From GCA-2737595 sp037138535 (GTDB taxonomy: Bacteria > Actinomycetota > Actinomycetes > Nanopelagicales > Nanopelagicaceae): a stretch of DNA of 6,829 bases. Of the stretch, positions 1-5,778 are shown one piece after another; position 1 is the first letter of the stretch; every line of letters starts with the position of its first letter. The position numbers were made by a program, and so were the translations under genes. The notes under the pieces were generated by a model that saw nothing but the letters and a program-made list of their open reading frames with translations, did not search any database and was not told the DNA's origin. The stretch is from assembly GCA_037138535.1 (NCBI GenBank), contig JBAXIG010000075.1, positions 1 through 6,829 of the forward strand, read 5' to 3'.

Positions 1-1
1 A

Positions 2-1213
2 ACTTCCCAAGAGCTTGTTGAAACGGCTCTTGAAACCATCGATGTACATCATGCGGTCGAACAGAGAATTGAATATTCACGTGTTGAGGCCTCAGAAGCG
101 GACTCAAGAAGAGCGAATGGCGTGAAGAAATCAGCAATCGATGGTGTCCCCTTTGGTGTGAAGGCAAATATAGATATCAAAGGAATAGTCACGACATCTG
201 GAGCTCGCAATAATCAAGAGCCCGCCACCCAGGATGGCTGGATTGTTTCTCGACTTCGAGAACTAGGAGCAATCCCCACCTTAACCACCACAATGGCAGA
301 GGGCGCACTCGGAGCCGTCACCGCCAATGCATTTTCCGGATTATGTAGTAACCCAGTAAATCCACAACTAAATGCCGGTGGATCAAGTGGTGGCTCGGCG
401 GCTATCGTCGGGTCCGGTGCACTGCCATTTTCGATTGGCTCAGACACCATGGGAAGCGTACGAATTCCTGCTGCTTACTGTGAAATTGTCGGGTATAAGC
501 CTTCAAGAGAGAGCATTCCAAACAAGGGTCTCGTCCGACTTGCTGGCGACTTCGACTCAATAGGAGTACTCACTACGTCGGTGCGCGATCTGGTTTCAAT
601 ACTGAGCCCTTTACTCAGCTCTCTCCAAAACGTTCCCTATGCTCCTGTTGACCCCTCAACGCTGAAGATTGTGGGATCTCCCCTTTCGTCGCATGCAGAC
701 GCTGTGGGCCAAAATGCCGTCGCTCACATATTGAACAGACTTGGAGCCAGCGGGCGCGTAGCGCCGCATGAGTTTGATGCAGGGGCGATAAGAAGAGCCG
801 GTCTGCTCATCTGCGAGCTTGAAGGAAGCGCGAGTTTAGGACTTTCCGGATCCCCCACCCAACCAGGCTTTTCAGCAGAATTCCTTTCGATTATGAATTT
901 CGTTAATACCTTGCCGCCTGCAAAAATTCTGGAAGCGAAAGAGAAGATCTCGCAATTCCAGAGTCAAATGCGCGTGCTCTTTAAGACTTTCGATGTCATG
1001 GTGCTTCCCACAACTGCGGCAGGAGCACCAGATCTCAACGAGAATCCACCCGGCGCCGCAGACTTAGCGGCCTGGGTTAACATTGCGGGATTGGCAGCAC
1101 TCTCGATCGTCGAACCGACGACTAGGCGATCAATCCAGTTAGTCGGAGAGAGTGATCAGAAGATTCTTAACTTAGGACTTTGGCTAGAAAATCAGCCCGA
1201 TACTAATCACTAA
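2..1213 (+). CDS. Amidase-signature family hydrolase, N-terminus cut by window edge
   Basis: The reading frame is open to the left edge, so the start lies outside the window; 403 residues are visible and the family usually has about 450. The fold's Ser-cisSer-Lys triad is intact. Numbering from the first full codon, Lys54 lies in GVPFGVKANID, cis-Ser128 in GGSSGGSA and nucleophile Ser152 in GSDTMGSVRIPA. The 24-residue gap between the two serines matches fatty acid amide hydrolase and malonamidase. Such enzymes hydrolyse a C-N amide bond; no signal peptide can be judged because the start is missing. Two oddities are visible. The first Gly of the usual DTGGS nucleophile loop is Met, and the C-terminal stretch (VNIAGLAALSIV to IQLVGE) lacks most of the usual loop between these strands. 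The 3' end overlaps the convergent crotonase gene by 11 bases. The GTG at 122 is internal and is not the start. Family assignment is firm; the substrate is unknown, and an allophanate hydrolase-like or simple carboxamide role are both possible. Confidence 0.9.
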   Translation, partial: TSQELVETALETIDVHHAVEQRIEYSRVEASEADSRRANGVKKSAIDGVPFGVKANIDIKGIVTTSGARNNQEPATQDGWIVSRLRELGAIPTLTTTMAEGALGAVTANAFSGLCSNPVNPQLNAGGSSGGSAAIVGSGALPFSIGSDTMGSVRIPAAYCEIVGYKPSRESIPNKGLVRLAGDFDSIGVLTTSVRDLVSILSPLLSSLQNVPYAPVDPSTLKIVGSPLSSHADAVGQNAVAHILNRLGASGRVAPHEFDAGAIRRAGLLICELEGSASLGLSGSPTQPGFSAEFLSIMNFVNTLPPAKILEAKEKISQFQSQMRVLFKTFDVMVLPTTAAGAPDLNENPPGAADLAAWVNIAGLAALSIVEPTTRRSIQLVGESDQKILNLGLWLENQPDTNH

Positions 1214-1970
1214 ATTTTGCTTGCCGTCTTTCCAAGAATGCATTGAGACCTTCGATATGATCGTCGCTTTCCAAGGCTTCAACTATTGCTAATCGCGCAA
1301 TCTCGTCTTCAATCCTCACCCCAGAGGTAATTCGAGCAAACATTTTCTTCGTATTGCGCACAGCCGCCGCGCTCACAACTGCTAAATCCGCAATGCGGGC
1401 ATCAAAAGACTTGTAAAGATCAGAGCCGGCAACGACGTCATCTACGAATCCGACTCGAAGAGCCCAGGAAGCAGAAAATGTAGCCCCGGAGTAAAGAATC
1501 CTTTTCGCGACGGTCACCCCGACGAGATCGACGAGATGCACCATCTCCTCGTACGGATAGAGCATTCCTAGTTTGGTGGGAGTTATTGCAAAAGTTGCAC
1601 TCTCCGTGGCAATTCGAAAATCGCAAGCACTTGCTATTCCAGCTCCGCCACCGAAACATGGACCATCGACCAAAGCAAATGTGGGCGCCTCAAAGGCACG
1701 AAGTGCACTAAACGCCCGACCGATACGAGCTTGACTCTCAAATCCCCACTCCGAATTACCCGCATTTTCTCGATACTCATTTATATCAGCGCCCGCAGAG
1801 AAGACTCCGGCAGTAGCGGATTGGACAGCCAGGGCGCGCATTCCACTTGCTTCCTTCAAAAGTAGTGGGATCTCTGCCCACATTTCTGAGCTAAGGGCAT
1901 TCTTGCGCGAAGGACGATTGATGATCAGCCGAGCGATGCCATCGCTCATCGCTAATTCAAGATCAGACAC
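1203..1970 (-). CDS. Enoyl-CoA hydratase/isomerase (crotonase) family protein lacking canonical catalytic Glu residues
   Basis: A 255-residue protein of typical crotonase length. The CoA-binding and oxyanion-hole regions are clear: FSAGADINEY (residues 57-66) and GPCFGGGAGIASACDFRIA (103-121). Crotonases bind an acyl-CoA and stabilise an enolate; members hydrate, isomerise, decarboxylate or hydrolyse. In classical hydratases one catalytic Glu is in GGGCEL and the second in FGQPEI. Here the equivalents are GGGAGI (Gly111 at the Glu position) and FAITPTKLG (Pro/Thr at 131-132), so simple hydratase activity is doubtful. The segment ITPTKLGMLYPYEE is of a type I recall from other crotonase subgroups. 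The start is GTG at 1970, supported by a -10 hexamer six bases upstream (leaderless). An in-frame ATG seven codons later has no visible ribosome binding site. It is divergent from the deacetylase gene and convergent with the amidase. Family is certain; reaction is unknown. Confidence 0.88.
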   Translation of the reverse strand: MSDLELAMSDGIARLIINRPSRKNALSSEMWAEIPLLLKEASGMRALAVQSATAGVFSAGADINEYRENAGNSEWGFESQARIGRAFSALRAFEAPTFALVDGPCFGGGAGIASACDFRIATESATFAITPTKLGMLYPYEEMVHLVDLVGVTVAKRILYSGATFSASWALRVGFVDDVVAGSDLYKSFDARIADLAVVSAAAVRNTKKMFARITSGVRIEDEIARLAIVEALESDDHIEGLNAFLERRQAKFSD

Positions 1971-1975
1971 CCTGC

Positions 1976-1982
1976 TAGTGTA
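1976..1982. promoter_or_regulatory. Overlapping divergent -10 elements in the crotonase/deacetylase intergenic region
   Basis: The seven bases TAGTGTA contain a -10 hexamer on each strand: TAGTGT (1976-1981) reading right and TACACT (1982-1977) reading left. The rightward element is preceded by TGC, giving an extended -10 (TGCTAGTGT). It would start transcription near 1988, leaving a roughly 27-base leader that carries GGAGG. The leftward element lies exactly six bases from the GTG of the crotonase gene, so that transcript would be leaderless. No convincing -35 box is visible for either direction. The call rests on hexamer match and geometry only. Confidence 0.5.
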
Positions 1983-2005
1983 CCCATTACTGACACTGCG
2001 CGCCC

Positions 2006-2010
2006 GGAGG
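2006..2010 (+). promoter_or_regulatory. Ribosome binding site of the deacetylase gene
   Basis: GGAGG followed by AAAG and then ATG at 2015. The spacing is short but the match to the anti-Shine-Dalgarno sequence is strong, and this fixes the start. It contrasts with the divergent crotonase gene, which appears leaderless. Confidence 0.7.
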
Positions 2011-2014
2011 AAAG

Positions 2015-2854
2015 ATGCTCACCCCACGCCCATCTAAGACCGCTCTAGCCCTTTCGATCGTAGTTAACGTAGAAGAGGGTGCTGAAATTTCTCTTCTTGA
2101 CGGCGACGGAAAAGCCGAACCAGTAGATGAGATGAATCTGGTAACGAAGGGCGCCGTCCGCAACCCAGGAAATGAATCTAATTATCAGTACGGCATAAAA
2201 GAAGGGTTCAAGCGCGTTGCCGATCTCTTAACCAAGTACGACATCCCAGCAACATGGACGTGTGCTGCAGTTGCTTTAGAACGTGCTCCACAAATTGCCG
2301 ACTTCATCAAGATTCGTGGTGACGAAGCAGCCAGCCACGGTTACCGCTGGATCCACCAATTTAAGATGACTCCTGAGGAAGAACGTGAGTTTATAGTTTC
2401 AGCGCGCGAATCGATTGAACGATCCATCGGTACTGCTCCAGTAGGGCATCTATCTCGCTACCTTTTTACCGAAGTGACACGATCAATTTTAAAATCTGAG
2501 GGCTTCCTTTACAGCATGGATGACTACTCCGGAGATTGGCCCTTTTGGGAAGAGACCAGTGCGGGGCCAATCATTGTGGTGCCCTATGCCATCGATACGA
2601 ACGACATGAAGATGTGGGCAGATCCTGGGTACACACCCACCGATTGGCTCAAATACAATATCGATACTTTTGACAGACTTTATGAAGAGCGTCTAGCGCA
2701 ACCTCGCATGATGTCGGTCGGCCTGCATTTACGCATCGTGGGACGCCCAGGAAGAATTGGCGCGTTTGAGGAATTTCTCAAGCACGTAAAGCGCCACGAA
2801 GATGTGTGGATCACCTATCGCAAAGAAATTGCGCAGGAATTCTCACGTTCATAA
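2015..2854 (+). CDS. PuuE-like polysaccharide deacetylase (NodB-fold) family hydrolase
   Basis: A 279-residue single-domain protein resembling the PuuE/HpPgdA branch of the polysaccharide deacetylase family rather than secreted chitin or peptidoglycan deacetylases. Visible landmarks in order: an N-terminal strand with VVNVEEGAE (residues 16-24, the slot of the NodB acidic motif), ESNYQYG (54-60), PATWTCAAVALER (78-90), a probable metal-site segment ASHGYRWIH (106-114, His108 and possibly His114), and C-terminal GLHLRIVGRPGR (236-247) with His238. There is no signal peptide or membrane segment, so it is probably cytoplasmic. Members of this branch include allantoinase-type and cyclic imide-hydrolysing enzymes as well as true deacetylases, so a small cyclic amide or ureide substrate is plausible; this is inferred from resemblance and from the amidase nearby. 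The start is set by GGAGG at 2006. It ends six bases before the convergent SDR stop. Fold is confident, substrate is not. Confidence 0.82.
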   Translation: MLTPRPSKTALALSIVVNVEEGAEISLLDGDGKAEPVDEMNLVTKGAVRNPGNESNYQYGIKEGFKRVADLLTKYDIPATWTCAAVALERAPQIADFIKIRGDEAASHGYRWIHQFKMTPEEEREFIVSARESIERSIGTAPVGHLSRYLFTEVTRSILKSEGFLYSMDDYSGDWPFWEETSAGPIIVVPYAIDTNDMKMWADPGYTPTDWLKYNIDTFDRLYEERLAQPRMMSVGLHLRIVGRPGRIGAFEEFLKHVKRHEDVWITYRKEIAQEFSRS

Positions 2855-2860
2855 GGTTTT

Positions 2861-3634
2861 CTACCAGGGCAATTCAGCGCCATTCATCGCTATGCATTGT
2901 CCACTGATGTATTCCGCATCATCTGTGCAGAGCCAGGAAACAGAGGCCGCTACATCCGCAGGCGTTCCGAAGCGTCCCCAGGGAACAGTCTCCAAAAATG
3001 TATCTAGGGTTTGATCCCTGGTCTGCCCCAATTTGGTACTCATACCATCAGCAATATCATCCCAAAGTGGAGTCATGATGTGTCCCGGGGTATAGCAGTT
3101 GACTCGAATCTTGTGAGGTGCAAGCTCTAGTGCGAGCGATTGACTCATCATGATGATCGCTGCTTTGGAGGCGCAGTACTGCGACAAATTAGCAACTCCA
3201 TGGCGCCCGCCACCTGATGACGCGTTTACCAGAACTCCACCGTTACCTTGAAGAATCATCTGCTTGGCCGCTAGTTTTGAACCGAGGGCAATACCGATCA
3301 CGTTGATGTCAAGAATGCGCATCCAGCTATCTCGATCAGTCTCCACGATCGGCGAAATAGCGATAATGCCAGCGTTATTAACCATAATATCTAGTGCCCC
3401 AGCATGCTTCACTACCATGTCGATCGCGACTTGAATCTCAGATTCGTTCCGAACATCGCCGACTACTGCATGCGCCTTTGAACCTAATGAATCTGCAAGC
3501 GAAGTCACAGCAGCTTCATTGATATCCAGTAGGACAACATGAGCGCCCTCTTTAATAAAACGCTCCGCAATTCCTCGTCCAATACCATTTCCAGCACCTG
3601 TAACTACTACGCCTTTATTAGAATGGTCGTTCAT
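2861..3634 (-). CDS. Short-chain dehydrogenase/reductase (classical SDR), probably NAD-dependent
   Basis: A 257-residue classical SDR. From the chosen start it shows the nucleotide-binding TGAGNGIG (residues 12-19), Asp37 at the end of the second strand (LLDIN), which favours NAD(H) over NADP(H), GDV (59-61), NNAG (86-89), Asn111, Ser140, Tyr153 and Lys157 (YCASK), then PGHIMTP and a C-terminal ISGQ segment. The catalytic tetrad Asn-Ser-Tyr-Lys is complete, so it should interconvert an alcohol and a ketone; the substrate is unknown. The ATG at 3634 is chosen because it puts the glycine motif about 12 residues from the N-terminus, as is normal for the family, and because AAGGGGAG lies just upstream. 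The longer open frame to 3739 would run through the promoter and start of the divergent GMC gene and adds a basic stretch not typical of SDRs. Convergent with the deacetylase gene, divergent from the GMC gene. It could act before or after the GMC enzyme in one pathway (inference). Confidence 0.92.
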   Translation of the reverse strand: MNDHSNKGVVVTGAGNGIGRGIAERFIKEGAHVVLLDINEAAVTSLADSLGSKAHAVVGDVRNESEIQVAIDMVVKHAGALDIMVNNAGIIAISPIVETDRDSWMRILDINVIGIALGSKLAAKQMILQGNGGVLVNASSGGGRHGVANLSQYCASKAAIIMMSQSLALELAPHKIRVNCYTPGHIMTPLWDDIADGMSTKLGQTRDQTLDTFLETVPWGRFGTPADVAASVSWLCTDDAEYISGQCIAMNGAELPW

Positions 3635-3636
3635 CG

Positions 3637-3644
3637 CTCCCCTT
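3637..3644 (-). promoter_or_regulatory. Ribosome binding site of the SDR gene
   Basis: Read on the minus strand this is AAGGGGAG, followed by CG and ATG at 3634. Pairing through AAGG leaves about six bases to the start. It supports the shorter SDR start over upstream in-frame starts. Confidence 0.55.
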
Positions 3645-3668
3645 GCGCTCTGGTAAATCCTCCACCCG

Positions 3669-3674
3669 ATCCTA
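3669..3674 (-). promoter_or_regulatory. Possible -10 element of the SDR gene
   Basis: On the minus strand this reads TAGGAT, fitting the TAnnnT pattern. It would place the start of transcription near 3662 and give a leader of about 28 bases carrying AAGGGGAG. I see no clear -35 box. Tentative, based on hexamer and position only. Confidence 0.3.
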
Positions 3675-3700
3675 AGCCACTTCATTACCCGTCGCACTCC

Positions 3701-3711
3701 TACCAAAGGTA
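3701..3711. promoter_or_regulatory. Short palindrome touching the GMC -10 box
   Basis: TACC-AAA-GGTA is a perfect inverted repeat with four-base arms. Its right arm overlaps the first two bases of the TATAAT at 3710-3715, a position where a bound repressor would block RNA polymerase. It is short enough to arise by chance and no second copy was found in the window, so a regulatory role is only a suggestion. Confidence 0.2.
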
Positions 3712-3715
3712 TAAT
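3710..3715 (+). promoter_or_regulatory. Consensus -10 element of the GMC gene, giving a leaderless transcript
   Basis: A perfect TATAAT is followed by six bases (TCTGAG) and then ATG at 3722, so the start codon falls at the expected transcription start. No Shine-Dalgarno-like sequence fits between them. A -35 box is weak at best (TTACCC at 3685-3690 with a 19-base spacer). This site also supports 3722 as the true start rather than the longer open frame beginning at 3539. Confidence 0.65.
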
Positions 3716-3721
3716 TCTGAG

Positions 3722-5329
3722 ATGAAATCGACGTGCCAATATCTTGTAATCGGAGCAGGAGCCGCAGGAAGCGCGGTCGCTTGGCGTCTCGCAGAGAAAG
3801 GTGCCGAAGTTACCGTTCTCGAGCAGGGTGGCTGGGTTGCACCCGAATCTTCTCCATCACTCACTCTTGGCTGGGAGCGCGCTCGCCACCGGACCCACCA
3901 CCCCAACCCAAATATACGTAGAAATTCATGGGACTATCCAATAGATGATTCCGATAGCGATATCAGCCCGATGCTCTACAACGCGGTCGGCGGTTCAACC
4001 ATTCATTGGGGTGCACATTTTCCACGGTTGAAGCCCGAAGATTTTCGAGTCAAATCCCTCGATGGAGTCGGTGAAGATTGGCCGCTCTCCTATTTTGATT
4101 TGGAGCCTTACTTTGAGATCAACGACGACATGATGGGCGTGGCCGGAGAGGACGGCGATCCCGCCTACCCTCCCAAGCCTCACCGGACTATGCCAGCTCT
4201 TCCCCTTGGTGCTGGCGCAGAGAAGATCGCAGCAGCCTACGATCGACTGAATTACCATTGGTGGCCGGTTGATGCGGCCATCTTGACCGCCGACCGTGGC
4301 GCGCGCCTTGCCTGCAATAACTGCGGTCCCTGTGACCTTGGGTGTCCGAGAAAGTCTCGAGCTAGTACAGATGTGACCTATTGGTCTGACTTGCACTCAA
4401 ACAAAATTCGTCTTATTACCGAAGCACGTGTCTCAAAAATTAATTCAGAGCCTGGCCGAGTTACCGGCGTATCCTATATAGACGCGCAAGGCATCTCACA
4501 CGAAATTGCGGCAGATAATGTGGTGTTGGCTGGAAATGGAATTGGGAGCGCGCGACTCCTTCTATTGAGCGCTGCTGAGTGGTGTCCCCGTGGTTTGGCT
4601 AACAGCAGCGATCAAGTAGGCAGAAATTTGATGTTTCATCCCACCGCACTTGTAACCGGAATATTCTCAGAGGAGGTCGATGGGTTTAAAGGTCCATTCG
4701 CTTGTAGCATTTATAGTCAAGAGTTTTATAAAACCGATACGTCTCGAGGATTTGTTCGTGGCTTCCAAGGTCAAACGATCAGAAGCGATGGCCCTCTGGG
4801 CTCTGCGTTAGGAACCTACACCTCGCCCGTGAAGTGGGGATCTCAACACCACGAAGATTTCTACAGCCAATTCGGTCACACTGCCAGCATCACTGTTACC
4901 AGCGAAGATCTTCCGGAAGCTCATAATCGTGTGACTTTATCGCCAACCCTTAAAGATCAATGTGGAATCCCCGCTCCCAAGATCACATATCAGGTAAGCG
5001 AAAATTCGCGCAAGATTTTAGATTTTGGTATCGAGATAAATAAAACGGTTCTCCGGGAGGCAGGTGCAACAGATATTCGAGTCGTCGACTTAGTAACCAG
5101 CGCCGGATTTCATCTATTGGGAACCACACGAATGGGGTCCGATCCTCAAACCTCCGTAGTCGACCAATTCGGCAAAGCCCATGATTGTGAGAATCTCTTT
5201 ATAGTTGATGGTGGTGTCTTCGTCACTGTAGGTGCCCTCAACCCTACGTCGACCATTCAAGCAATCGCGTTGAGAGCTGCCGATGCAATGCTGGGAGCAC
5301 CCTTGTTGAAAGTAGCCGAGCATGAATAA
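3722..5329 (+). CDS. GMC-family FAD-dependent oxidoreductase with ferredoxin-like Cys motif (dehydrogenase large subunit)
   Basis: A 535-residue glucose-methanol-choline family flavoenzyme. It has the FAD-binding GAGAAG (residues 11-16) with acidic Glu34 at the end of the second strand, the GMC signature GGSTIHWG (90-97), and the C-terminal catalytic block with His464 (GFHLLGTTRMG), then VVD, NLFIVDGGVF and Asn507 (ALNPTSTIQA). Such enzymes oxidise an alcohol or sugar hydroxyl and pass electrons to a partner; the next gene encodes a likely small subunit, which fits the gluconate 2-dehydrogenase/glucoside 3-dehydrogenase type of complex. Residues 198-208 carry CNNCGPCDLGC followed by Pro, a CxxCxxCxxxCP arrangement that could hold an iron-sulfur cluster. 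There is no Tat or Sec signal, so it is probably cytoplasmic. The ATG at 3722 puts the Rossmann motif at the N-terminus and follows a TATAAT by six bases. Its stop overlaps the next start by eight bases. Substrate unknown. Confidence 0.92.
   Translation: MKSTCQYLVIGAGAAGSAVAWRLAEKGAEVTVLEQGGWVAPESSPSLTLGWERARHRTHHPNPNIRRNSWDYPIDDSDSDISPMLYNAVGGSTIHWGAHFPRLKPEDFRVKSLDGVGEDWPLSYFDLEPYFEINDDMMGVAGEDGDPAYPPKPHRTMPALPLGAGAEKIAAAYDRLNYHWWPVDAAILTADRGARLACNNCGPCDLGCPRKSRASTDVTYWSDLHSNKIRLITEARVSKINSEPGRVTGVSYIDAQGISHEIAADNVVLAGNGIGSARLLLLSAAEWCPRGLANSSDQVGRNLMFHPTALVTGIFSEEVDGFKGPFACSIYSQEFYKTDTSRGFVRGFQGQTIRSDGPLGSALGTYTSPVKWGSQHHEDFYSQFGHTASITVTSEDLPEAHNRVTLSPTLKDQCGIPAPKITYQVSENSRKILDFGIEINKTVLREAGATDIRVVDLVTSAGFHLLGTTRMGSDPQTSVVDQFGKAHDCENLFIVDGGVFVTVGALNPTSTIQAIALRAADAMLGAPLLKVAEHE
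4313..4348 (+). other. Four-cysteine motif CxxCxxCxxxCP within the GMC subunit
   Basis: Codons for Cys198, Cys201, Cys204 and Cys208, followed by Pro209. The spacing equals the classical ferredoxin cluster motif. Its first, third and fourth cysteines also give CX5CX3C, the pattern I recall for the three-iron cluster of FAD-glucose dehydrogenase large subunits. A CxxCGxC-type segment also occurs in other GMC relatives (cholesterol oxidase-like), where a cluster is not established, so cluster binding is not proven. Confidence 0.55.
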
Positions 5330-5765
5330 TTCGACGCTTGGAATGCCTGAACAATTATGGAAATTGATCCTGGATACTCTAATTCCTGCGACCTCTAATA
5401 ATCACGGAGCTTCCGAAATAATTGTAGTCGAAGAATTAGTCACTGATATGAGCCACATCAGCGATATGAAGCAGTTAAAGCTTTTTCTCGAAGGAATTCC
5501 AGAAAACTTTTCACTAGTTGATCAATCTGCACGGGAATCCGTACTTGAAACTCTCGGGAGAGCTTCTCCAGAAACTCTGGATGCACTGATAAACGCTACC
5601 TATACGATTTATTACTCTCATCCCGCTGTTCTCGGCAAGATCTCAGAAAATACTGGTTATAGCACCAGTGCACCGCAACCGAATGGTTATGTTTTAAAGC
5701 CATTTGATGAAAGACTGTTGCAGAAGAGCAAAGGGCGACCAGCCATGTGGAGAGACCCAACATAG
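5322..5765 (+). CDS. Gluconate 2-dehydrogenase subunit 3-like small subunit
   Basis: A 147-residue mostly helical protein. Its N-terminal LWKLILDTLIPATS (residues 12-25) and C-terminal YYSHPAVLGKISENTGY (97-113), APQPNGY (117-123) and DERLL...GRP block are characteristic of the gluconate 2-dehydrogenase subunit 3 family, the small chaperone or partner subunit of membrane-linked GMC dehydrogenases. The ATG overlaps the stop of the GMC gene (ATGAATAA at 5322-5329), indicating translational coupling and a shared complex. Known periplasmic homologues usually begin with a Tat signal that carries the large subunit out; none is visible here (start MNNSTLGMPEQLW), so the complex probably stays in the cytoplasm. 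No c-type cytochrome gene with CxxCH follows, so the electron acceptor is not encoded in the window. An alternative start at Met8 (5343) has no better ribosome site. Confidence 0.82.
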   Translation: MNNSTLGMPEQLWKLILDTLIPATSNNHGASEIIVVEELVTDMSHISDMKQLKLFLEGIPENFSLVDQSARESVLETLGRASPETLDALINATYTIYYSHPAVLGKISENTGYSTSAPQPNGYVLKPFDERLLQKSKGRPAMWRDPT

Positions 5766-5770
5766 GAAGG
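5764..5770 (+). promoter_or_regulatory. Ribosome binding site deciding the TTG start of rarD
   Basis: AGGAAGG overlaps the TAG stop of the preceding gene (5763-5765) and lies eight bases before TTG at 5779. It is a strong site with good spacing and is the main reason to prefer TTG over the upstream in-frame ATGs at 5704 and 5707. Confidence 0.7.
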
Positions 5771-5778
5771 CCCAAGCC

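Noticed and set aside
214..450. Minus-strand 78-residue frame inside the amidase
   Set aside because: Antisense to the catalytic core of the amidase, proline/alanine-rich composition typical of shadow frames.
1977..1997. AGTGT-N11-ACACT inverted repeat in the crotonase/deacetylase gap as an operator
   Set aside because: Five-base arms only, and the left arm is already part of the -10 elements; no second copy seen.
1984..3688. Shared CATTAC in both divergent gaps (about 1985-1990 and 3683-3688) as a common regulator site
   Set aside because: Six bases with diverging flanks is within chance expectation.
3539..3721. Upstream extension of the GMC frame (61 extra residues)
   Set aside because: It runs antisense through the start of the SDR gene, shows no signal peptide or domain, and crosses the TATAAT promoter; the Rossmann motif belongs at the N-terminus from 3722.
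3635..3739. Upstream extension of the SDR frame (35 extra residues)
   Set aside because: It would overlap the GMC start and promoter. The ATG at 3634 has a ribosome site and gives the normal SDR N-terminus.
3995..4396. 133-residue open frame on the minus strand within the GMC gene
   Set aside because: It lies entirely antisense to a well-conserved coding region and has no recognisable domain; judged a shadow frame.
5704..5778. ATG starts for rarD inside the subunit 3 gene
   Set aside because: They add a Cys/Arg-rich tail encoded out of frame in the upstream gene, unlike RarD proteins; TTG at 5779 has a strong, well-spaced ribosome site.
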